Positions 1-5,700 of a DNA stretch of 8,079 bases are shown here, piece after piece (position 1 is the first letter of the stretch; the number at the start of each line of letters is the position of its first letter). Made by a program: the position numbers and the translations under genes. The DNA is from an uncultured Bacillota bacterium (GTDB taxonomy: Bacteria; Bacillota; Clostridia; Peptostreptococcales; Anaerovoracaceae). The stretch spans positions 1 to 8,079 of the forward strand of contig CAMYWZ010000042.1 of assembly GCA_947302945.1 (NCBI GenBank), written 5' to 3'. A model generated the notes under the pieces. It searched no databases, was not told where the DNA came from, and saw only the letters and a program-made list of their open reading frames with translations.

Positions 1-445
1 AGTTCCATCCGATGTAGGTCTTTTCTCCGTACTTCTTGTTATTCATATCGGCGAACTTGCTCAGTGCTGCATTCTTAAGGCCTTTTCCGAAGCCTTTAAA
101 AGGCATTTCAGTGGCAAGATACGCAAACAGCGGATCTGCATTATCGCCATTCACGTCGATCTTGGCAAACTGCGGGAACTCCGTTCCGAACTTCAGCGTG
201 CAGAAGTCATGGATCTCATCCTCAGTCCCGGGTGCCTGGTTGGCAAACTGATTGCAGGGGAAGTCGAGGATCTCAAAACCTTTTTCTCTGAACTCCTTAT
301 ACATGGCTTCCAGAGGATCGTAATGCGGAGTAAACCCGCATCCTGTTGCTGTATTGACGATCAGCAGCACCTTGCCCTGATACTCTGACAGGCTCACATC
401 GTTGCCCTGCATGTCCTTCACTGTAAAATCATAGACGGTCTTCAT
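1..445 (-). CDS. Glutathione peroxidase family protein (thioredoxin-type, Cys form), 3' end cut by window
   Basis: The first 148 residues are present; the family is normally about 155-185 residues, so only a short C-terminal tail is missing. The enzyme reduces hydroperoxides in the cytoplasm. Visible in the translation are the peroxidatic site NTATGCGFTP (Cys36), the FPCNQF motif with Gln66, and the IGWN end with Trp147 and Asn148, so the Cys/Gln/Trp/Asn tetrad of the family is complete. Cys36 is a TGC codon, so this is not the selenocysteine form. Cys82 in the HDFCTLKFG segment sits where thioredoxin-dependent members carry the resolving cysteine, so thioredoxin rather than glutathione is the likelier reductant (inference from the family). 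The ATG is preceded by AAAGGAG with an 8-nt gap. It is the second gene of an operon, 25 nt behind the OhrR-like regulator, which implies peroxide-inducible expression. Confidence 0.95.
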   Translation of the reverse strand, partial: MKTVYDFTVKDMQGNDVSLSEYQGKVLLIVNTATGCGFTPHYDPLEAMYKEFREKGFEILDFPCNQFANQAPGTEDEIHDFCTLKFGTEFPQFAKIDVNGDNADPLFAYLATEMPFKGFGKGLKNAALSKFADMNNKKYGEKTYIGWN

Positions 446-470
446 GTTGTTCGCTCCTTTATTCAATATT

Positions 471-923
471 TTACTTTTCCGTGTCCTTTGCTCTTTCTTC
501 ATCGAGCATTTTATACAGGACCTGGTACAGGCCCATCGCTTCCTCCTGAGTCAAATGAAACTCCTGCGCAATCGTCTCGGGAACACATAATGCATCGTCC
601 TGCAGTTTCTCTCCGGCTTCCGTTAGAGTTATCACGAGATTGCGCTCATCGCTGCTGTCTTTAGCCTTTTCGATGTACCCTTTAGCTTCAAGCTTCTTAA
701 GAAGTGGTGTTACGGTATTGGATTTCAGGCAGAGTGCCTCGCAAAGAAACTTCTCGTTGACCTGCTTTTCCTCCCACAGCACCATCATGACGATGTACTG
801 AGTATATGTGAGGTCCAGCTTGTCCAACAGGGGCTTATATTTCCTGGTTATCATGTTTGAAACCGCATACAACGGGAAGCACAGCTGATTCTTCAGTCTC
901 AAGGCAGCGTATTTATCATCCAT
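471..923 (-). CDS. ohrR: MarR-family organic-peroxide-sensing repressor, OhrR-like
   Basis: A 150-residue winged-helix regulator of normal MarR length. With the start chosen here, Cys15, Tyr19, Tyr29 and Tyr40 fall at exactly the residue numbers of the Bacillus subtilis OhrR sensing site, within the segments LCFPLY, TRKYKPLLD and LTYTQYIV. The wHTH recognition region is around residues 60-80 (LKSNTVTPLLKKLEAKGY) and the wing around 88-100 (DSSDERNLVITL). In OhrR proteins oxidation of Cys15 releases DNA. Extra cysteines occur at 61, 65 and 113; Cys113 could act as a second redox cysteine as in two-Cys OhrR proteins, but this is a guess. An upstream in-frame ATG at 944 is rejected because it lies inside an operator and has no ribosome site, whereas the ATG at 923 has GGAGG 8 nt upstream. 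It is the first gene of the operon with the downstream peroxidase and is probably autoregulated. Confidence 0.92.
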   Translation of the reverse strand: MDDKYAALRLKNQLCFPLYAVSNMITRKYKPLLDKLDLTYTQYIVMMVLWEEKQVNEKFLCEALCLKSNTVTPLLKKLEAKGYIEKAKDSSDERNLVITLTEAGEKLQDDALCVPETIAQEFHLTQEEAMGLYQVLYKMLDEERAKDTEK

Positions 924-931
924 CTTTATGT

Positions 932-936
932 CCTCC
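932..936 (-). promoter_or_regulatory. Ribosome binding site deciding the ohrR start
   Basis: GGAGG on the minus strand lies 8 nt before the ATG at 923. It lies downstream of the alternative ATG at 944, so translation should begin at 923 and give the 150-residue protein. Confidence 0.85.
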
Positions 937-942
937 AAAAAC

Positions 943-958
943 ATATCGCGCGCGACTT
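943..958. promoter_or_regulatory. Downstream OhrR-type operator (imperfect)
   Basis: The site reads ATATCG-CGCG-CGACTT. It shares the ATATCG left arm and the CGA start of the right arm with the perfect site at 971-986, and contains a 10-bp self-complementary core (946-955). It lies just downstream of the expected transcription start, where bound repressor would block initiation or escape. The role is inferred from similarity and position. Confidence 0.65.
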
Positions 959-967
959 GTTTTCTTT

Positions 968-996
968 ATTATATCGTGTGCGATATGTTTTGTCAA
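968..996 (-). promoter_or_regulatory. Consensus sigma-70/sigma-A promoter of the ohrR-peroxidase operon
   Basis: On the minus strand the -35 is TTGACA (991-996) and the -10 is TATAAT (968-973), separated by exactly 17 bp. Both hexamers match consensus perfectly. The predicted start site is near 961. A promoter this strong normally needs a repressor, which fits the operators that overlap it. Confidence 0.93.
971..986. promoter_or_regulatory. Primary OhrR-type operator inside the promoter spacer
   Basis: ATATCG-TGTG-CGATAT is a 16-bp site with perfect 6-bp inverted arms. It starts within the -10 hexamer and fills most of the spacer between -10 and -35, so a bound MarR dimer would exclude RNA polymerase. 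MarR-family dimers typically bind dyads of about this size. The assignment to the adjacent OhrR-like protein is inferred from position. Confidence 0.8.
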
Positions 997-1032
997 TGGC
1001 CTTTTTGTTCTTTTCAACTCGATATATGTACC

Positions 1033-1062
1033 GAGGCAGCTTTGCGGCTGCCTCTCTTTTTT
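1033..1062 (+). terminator. Orphan intrinsic terminator (plus strand)
   Basis: Arms GAGGCAGC (1033-1040) and GCTGCCTC (1047-1054) form an 8-bp GC-rich stem with a 6-nt loop, followed by TCTTTTTT. The T tract exists only on the plus strand. No plus-strand gene lies upstream within the window, since both left-hand genes run the other way, so the natural substrate is unknown. It could stop an antisense transcript or be left over from a rearrangement. Confidence 0.75.
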
Positions 1063-1096
1063 ACAGCTCCGGCCCTTTCTTCGTCCTGGTGATTAT

Positions 1097-1140
1097 TTGC
1101 AATCTTCGGAGCCATTGATTGCAACCTTGAGAGCCACTTT
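1097..1140. repeat. Imperfect 22-bp tandem duplication
   Basis: Two adjacent 22-bp units (1097-1118 and 1119-1140) share 16 of 22 positions. Within the first 18 positions 15 match, and both keep TTGCAA at the start and GAGCCA at positions 13-18. It has no recognised function and may be a decayed duplication. Confidence 0.5.
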
Positions 1141-1292
1141 CATACTGAAGAGGGACACAATATATAGCGCAGGAGAATAGTTTTAAATAGCATCTGCTCT
1201 AGCTTACACGATAGTATCACATAAAACCATGTACGAAATACTGTACAGGGTTCGTCTACTGATCGGTTTGGTCCGCCAACCTTGTTCTACTC

Positions 1293-1330
1293 GAACTGCG
1301 ATTTATAATAATCGCAGTTCTTTGCATTTT
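1293..1330 (+). terminator. Perfect 11-bp hairpin, possible terminator
   Basis: Arms GAACTGCGATT (1293-1303) and AATCGCAGTTC (1310-1320) pair perfectly around a 6-nt loop, followed on the plus strand by TTTGCATTTT. The tract is interrupted, so termination would be weaker than at 1033-1062. No gene upstream on this strand is convincing; the hairpin may mark the end of a small RNA or a vanished gene. Confidence 0.5.
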
Positions 1331-1370
1331 CGGCTTTATTAAATACAATTGTTTCAATTCTGCAGACCAC

Positions 1371-1413
1371 AATACGGATGCAAACTTGCTTTCATAAAAA
1401 CCACATCCGGATA
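1371..1413. repeat. Dyad unit 1 of a three-unit array
   Basis: Left arm AATACGGATG (1371-1380) faces CATCCGGATA (1404-1413) across 23 bp. The right arm differs from the exact inverse CATCCGTATT at two positions, so this unit is imperfect. Confidence 0.65.
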
Positions 1414-1476
1414 CTTACTCCATATGTTTTGGTTCAGGAGCGATACCCTTAGATGATAAAAGACTGCCATCAAACG

Positions 1477-1518
1477 AATACGGATGTTCAGACCGGATTT
1501 CGCTCCAGCATCCGTATT
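1477..1518. repeat. Dyad unit 2 of a three-unit array (perfect arms)
   Basis: Left arm AATACGGATG (1477-1486) and right arm CATCCGTATT (1509-1518) are exact inverse 10-mers separated by 22 bp. A partial ninth-base-degenerate copy, CATCCGATG, follows at 1527-1535. Confidence 0.8.
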
Positions 1519-1570
1519 AATTCAGGCATCCGATGTTTAATGAAATCTCAGAATGCTATTTCTGACAGGA

Positions 1571-1613
1571 AATACAGATGCTTACCTTAAAACTCTTTGA
1601 TCACATCCGTATT
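1571..1613. repeat. Dyad unit 3 of a three-unit array
   Basis: Left arm AATACAGATG (1571-1580, one change) and right arm CATCCGTATT (1604-1613, exact) are separated by 23 bp. The interior sequences of the three units are unrelated, so only the arms and their spacing are conserved. Confidence 0.7.
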
Positions 1614-1772
1614 CAACTTTTCAGAATTGCTCACACCTTGGCCCCGCAGTTTTCGGCTCTGCTGGAAATGTTGAGTCAGTACTCACTTCAACTGATTAAC
1701 TATAAACTTTAATCTAAATGATCTACAAGGTCCCACAATATCTCGGCGAAAGGCAGCCTTATATTATTACCT

Positions 1773-1808
1773 GAAATGTGAAACAATATAAAAATAGTTT
1801 CGCATTTT
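1773..1808. promoter_or_regulatory. 12-bp dyad upstream of the central operon promoter
   Basis: Arms GAAATGTGAAAC (1773-1784) and GTTTCGCATTTT (1797-1808) pair over all 12 positions if two G-T pairs are allowed, around a 12-bp all-A/T interior. It ends about 9 bp before the proposed -35, a usual place for an activator or repressor site. There is no T tract, so it is not a terminator. The protein that would bind is unknown. Confidence 0.5.
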
Positions 1809-1816
1809 CAAACTGT

Positions 1817-1845
1817 TTTAAAGATGACCGTGATTATAGTATAAT
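1817..1845 (+). promoter_or_regulatory. Probable promoter of the miniprotein-acetyltransferase-lipoprotein unit
   Basis: A perfect TATAAT (1840-1845) lies 33 bp before the first start codon. At 17-bp spacing the -35 is TTTAAA (1817-1822), 4 of 6 to consensus. The weak -35 next to a dyad at 1773-1808 suggests the promoter may need an activator (inference). Confidence 0.65.
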
Positions 1846-1878
1846 ACTAATATAAATCGGAACTCGGCGAGGTGCGTT

Positions 1879-2097
1879 ATGAACGATGATAAGAAGGATA
1901 ACAAGAACAAAGGCGGCGCGTCCGGTATGGCGATCGGTATGTGCGTAGGACTTGCGGTCGGGACGGCCATTGGCGCAGCAGCAGGCAGTATCGGGACGTG
2001 GATGCCGGTCGGGCTTTCTGTTGGTCTGTGTCTCGGCCTGGTGCTGGGTCATAACAGTAAAGACGATAATGAAGACGACACGGATGATAAACAGTGA
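1879..2097 (+). CDS. Small glycine-zipper membrane protein (72 aa)
   Basis: The protein has a charged Lys/Asp/Asn-rich N-terminus (residues 1-12), then two hydrophobic stretches at about 16-36 and 40-57, and an acidic tail (SKDDNEDDTDDKQ). The hydrophobic part is full of GxxxG-like spacing (GMAIGMCVGLAVG, VGLSVGLCLGLVLG), the glycine-zipper pattern that packs membrane helices and promotes oligomers. Such short proteins are widespread in Firmicutes and mostly uncharacterised. The ATG has GAGG with a 6-nt gap and is 33 bp from the TATAAT. It is the first gene of a probable unit, 30 nt before the acetyltransferase. Likely topology is a helical hairpin with both charged ends on the same side of the membrane. 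Function unknown; a toxin-like or membrane-scaffold role would be a guess. Confidence 0.85.
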   Translation: MNDDKKDNKNKGGASGMAIGMCVGLAVGTAIGAAAGSIGTWMPVGLSVGLCLGLVLGHNSKDDNEDDTDDKQ

Positions 2098-2127
2098 TAT
2101 CACGATTTGACGATAGAGGCGAAAAGC

Positions 2128-2664
2128 ATGAAAAACAAAACAAATAACGATAATTCCGCGGAAGCGCTGCGTTTGGAGAAGATAAGCTGGGACAATTTTG
2201 AAGCCATTATGAATCTCCATGTTAACAAAGAGCAGCGGGACTTTGTGGCAGGCAACAAGGACAGCTTTGTTCATGCCTTCGTCCGCATGACAGACGAAAA
2301 AAAACCGGTGTTTCCCTTCGGCATCTACAAGGGCAAAAAACCGGTCGGATTTATAATGATCACCTACGATGTGGGGGAAGACGACGGTACTGAGCCCAGC
2401 GCCGAGTGGTTCCTCCGGGGCAGCTATTACATCTGGCGTTTCATGATCGACAAACGCTATCAGGGCAACGGTTTCGGACGGGAAGCCATGGTGCTGGCGC
2501 TGGATTTCATCCGCACCTTCCCTGCCGGGGAAGCAAAGTACTGCTGGCTGTCCTACGAACCCCAGAACGAAGCTGCAAGAAAGCTTTATCTCTCGCTTGG
2601 CTTTGTGGAACACCCCGAGCATTATGCAGAAGGCGAAGAAATGCCCGCGATCCTGACGCTGTAA
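2128..2664 (+). CDS. GNAT-family N-acetyltransferase, BltD-like
   Basis: A 178-residue single-domain GNAT enzyme, which transfers acetyl from acetyl-CoA to an amine in the cytoplasm. The acetyl-CoA pyrophosphate loop is RYQGNGFGRE (residues 110-119, the Q-x-x-G-x-G pattern), preceded by the strand YIWRFMIDK (101-109). Motif B follows at 141-160, with LSYEPQNEAARKLYLSLGFV including Asn147 and Tyr154. The overall pattern (IWRFMIDKRYQGNGFG, LSY.P.NE.A.KLY.SLGF) resembles BltD spermine/spermidine acetyltransferases, so a polyamine or other small amine substrate is plausible but unproven. The ATG is chosen over an upstream TTG at 2107 because AGAGG (2115-2119) sits 8 nt before it. Residues 82-96 form an acidic insert (VGEDDGTEPSAEW) between the core strands. 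It lies between the miniprotein and the lipoprotein gene, with no terminator on either side. Confidence 0.92.
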   Translation: MKNKTNNDNSAEALRLEKISWDNFEAIMNLHVNKEQRDFVAGNKDSFVHAFVRMTDEKKPVFPFGIYKGKKPVGFIMITYDVGEDDGTEPSAEWFLRGSYYIWRFMIDKRYQGNGFGREAMVLALDFIRTFPAGEAKYCWLSYEPQNEAARKLYLSLGFVEHPEHYAEGEEMPAILTL

Positions 2665-2725
2665 TGATTCGATCAGCTCATACACAAACACCTTACCTCA
2701 GACAAAACCTCGAAAGGACAGACCT

Positions 2726-5700
2726 ATGAAGAAGTGCATATCTTTGATACTGGTGCTTGCGATGTGCCTGGGCATGCTCTCCGGATGCGGAGAGCCGAAA
2801 GGCACAAATAACGCAGCTTCCGCGAATAACGGGAATGTTTCCAACACGGAGAATTCCTCCGGCAGCAGCGGCAGGTCCGATTACGAGAACTGGCTGATAA
2901 ACGGCAGCGAAAACTCCAACTCTACGCAGCAAACGCCCCCTACCGAAGAGACGAACAGTAACGGCAGCAAGGCTTTCAGCGAAGAAATGCGCAAAGGCCT
3001 TGTGGTCTCCGCGGAAGAAAACGCCTTCAGCAGGGACGGCCAGCTCAAGATCAGCGAGCTTTCGGAAGAGAAGGCAAAGGATCTTTTCACAAAGCTCAAC
3101 GCTCAGTACGTTCCTGTGTTCGACGCCTGGGAGACGGATGCCGGCATTTCCGGAGATGAAGAGCTTCCGGGGACCTATCACTGCGAGTACGATCTTATAT
3201 CAGCCGAGATCCCAGAGGACCTCTGGGATTCGCTCACAGTCGTAAGGATAGGGGACGACGGAAGCGTAAACGAATACGTCTGCGAGGTCAAAGACGGCAA
3301 GCTCATCTGGGACAGCTCGAAAAACAGCATCACCATCGTGACAGCCGGCCTTTGGACTGCTGCCATAGTCGCTGAAATACTCATAGGAATGTATGCGTAC
3401 GACTATTACACTGAATGGATAGGCGCCAAATACATACGTAAAGGATATGAGATAGTCAAACTCTCCGATCAGGACAGTGATTTCACGTTCTATTACGACA
3501 GGCCTGAATCCACAAAGGAACTTAAGGCAATGGAGGCGGCGATCAAAGAGGAGGCCTTCAAGGAGGCCCGCGAGTGGTACGAGTCTGTCGGTCAGTATAC
3601 TGCATTCAGCTTTCTCTTTTCGGCGGAGTCCAAGATCAACACCAAGGCTGCGCAGCTCATGAAGGAAAAGCAGGCTGAGAACAAAGAGTATCAGGAGGCG
3701 CTCAAAGCATACAAGGCCATTCCCGCAGACGTAAAAGCAGAGATAGAATGCGTAAAGCATGCAAGAGATTTCATACGCTGGAAGCTTGGTGCATCAGCTC
3801 TTGGCTACAAAGCGGACGTGGTCCTTGCAAGCGAATACGATAACCACGGGGAACAACTGACCCCATGGATAAAGAGGCGCTACGTAGTCGTCAGGCGCAT
3901 ACCGGCATCTTTCGACGCAGACGGAGAGATAGTAGTGGAGCCGGGTGATTACAACGAAGTCCTCACCACCTGTGCCCACGAGATGTTCCACCTCTATACG
4001 GCAAAGCATTACGTTTCCATGAGCTTTAAGAACACGTCCTTTGCCGAGATGACCGCCCTCTGGGCGCAGTCGGAGGCGGAAGAATACTTCAAGGGCTTAT
4101 ACTTTAAAGAATACGCAGCCGGAGATAAAGCTGCGGAGACCGCTGAAGACCTCGGCTTCGCGGGAAAGAAATATCTGGCCCTGGGCCTTGACGGCATGCC
4201 GGACGACTCGATAATGGAAAGGCTCAAGCCCGCCCAGGACAAGGGGTACGCCACCTATGCCTTCCCGGTCTTCATCAAGAACAGGCTCAAATCGAAGGTG
4301 ACCCCTTGGGACATGTCGGTCAAGTACGACGAGCAGTGGGGCAGGAGCTTTGAGAAGGTCTTTACTACCACGTTCGGCATCAGCGCCAGCGAGCTCGAGA
4401 CCTTCTGGAGACTTTTCGTACGCGAAAACAAGACAAAGCTCGCAAAACCCAACGACGAGCTAAAATACGGGGAATCAGTCACCTTTAGAAAAGACGGTAA
4501 GAACATTTCCTCCGGGCCTACGTTCTTCGTTACCGACGGGTATTACAGAGTGAAACTGGCTGCTGCGGATTACTCCGTAAGGACCTCGACTTTCAGCCTC
4601 AGAGGCGAAGAAAAGACCGAGCTTCTTATCGTGATGGATCCCGAAAGGAAAGCCAAGATCCCCAGCCTTGATCTGGTGATGCCGGACGGCACCACACAGA
4701 CGGAGACGAAAAACGGCCTTGTAGTCTCATATACTCCCAAGAACGGTGAGGAGTTCTACATCCTTTCCGTCCAGGGCAACGGAGGCAAGGCGGAAAGCTA
4801 CTACGACGTCTACCCGCTGTTCGCTCCGGAGGCCCCCAAGGCAGAGGCGGACAAGGAAAAGAAGGGTGTCGACGTTACACTTCCTTCTGCTCTTTCCGAG
4901 GCTCCGGAGGCCAAAGACAAGGTAACAGACGGCATCGTTATAACCATAAAATCAGGCGAGGAGACGATACAGACTCAAAAGATACCCTTCTCCGAATTCG
5001 AGGACGGAAAGGACTACGTTGCTAACGTTCCCTTTAACAGCAGCGACGTCCCGGAAAGCGTAGACATCACGATCTCCGAGTACACTGACGCAGGTGCAGG
5101 TGCCGCTGCTTATGAGGGCCCGGAGTCTAAAGCTGTTTCTGTCCGGACAGGGGCACAGGCTGCCGGCTGGGTAGAGCCGGTCACAGGCTTTGGCATCACT
5201 TCCGATATGGATTCCAACGCGATAGAAGCCTTGCTGTTTGAACAAAACGTGGACCAGCTGGAGCTTGTCCCAAGACAGGTGGAGCTGGAGATCTACCACG
5301 TATATACCCCCGAGTTCGAGGGAAGAAAGGTCCTGTTCGATCTTGAGGCGGACCCAGTCATCGTAAAGCTGGACACCAAGACTCCTTACGAGCTGAAGCA
5401 GGATATTTCGTACGAGGACCTCGGCCTTGTGATATGGGACCATCAGGCCTCGACCGGCTACAGCTGCGACTTTAAGCTCAACGACCTGCAGCTTGTCAAG
5501 AAGACCCACTCGTACAGCGATAAACCCGGAGAGATCGCGGTCATCTTCGACAAAGAGAGCACGGTAGAGTACGGATATCATTACGACAAATATGATTCAA
5601 AAGACAGCGCAGTCATAGGCCATGAGTTCTTCACCCAGGCCACTGAAGAGGCTAAACAGGTCAAGACCACGGAAAAAATGTGGTACGTCGTACAAGGCGG

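Larger units (their letters stand above)
1063..1830. other. Long non-coding interval with repeats and hairpins
   Basis: About 770 bp in which I see no convincing gene: frames are broken, ribosome sites are absent or unsupported, and the text is visibly more AT-rich than the genes around it. What it does hold is listed separately: a degenerate tandem repeat (1097-1140), an 11-bp hairpin (1293-1320), three related inverted repeats (1371-1613) and a dyad (1773-1808). A 37-codon reading frame starts at 1229, but it has no clear ribosome site and runs through the hairpin, so I do not call it. A small RNA or a remnant of a mobile element is possible, but I could not identify either. Confidence 0.6.

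Noticed and set aside
471..944. Longer ohrR starting at the ATG at 944
   Set aside because: That ATG lies inside the downstream operator and has no ribosome site; starting at 923 gives GGAGG at 8 nt and the canonical Cys15 numbering.
857..1180. 107-codon plus-strand frame
   Set aside because: It runs antisense through the ohrR start, its promoter and operators, and across the terminator at 1033-1062, and resembles no protein.
1371..1613. CRISPR array
   Set aside because: The repeats are only 10 bp, alternate in orientation, and have irregular 22-63 bp intervals; CRISPR repeats are longer, direct and evenly spaced.
1371..1613. Integron attC sites
   Set aside because: There is no GTTRRRY core, no cassette genes between the units and no integrase in the window.
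1742..1870. Direct repeat CTCGGCGA at 1742-1749 and 1863-1870 as a target-site duplication
   Set aside because: An 8-bp repeat is expected by chance in a region this size, and the interval shows no terminal inverted repeats at its edges.
2107..2127. TTG start for the acetyltransferase
   Set aside because: The ATG at 2128 has AGAGG 8 nt upstream, whereas the TTG has no ribosome site.
1834..2691. 285-codon open frame on the minus strand
   Set aside because: It is antisense to the miniprotein and acetyltransferase genes, whose translations show clear family motifs; the minus-strand product is low in sense, rich in His/Cys/Phe, and has no ribosome site.
4952..5581. 209-codon minus-strand frame inside the lipoprotein gene
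   Set aside because: Shadow of the long plus-strand gene; no ribosome site and no recognisable domain.
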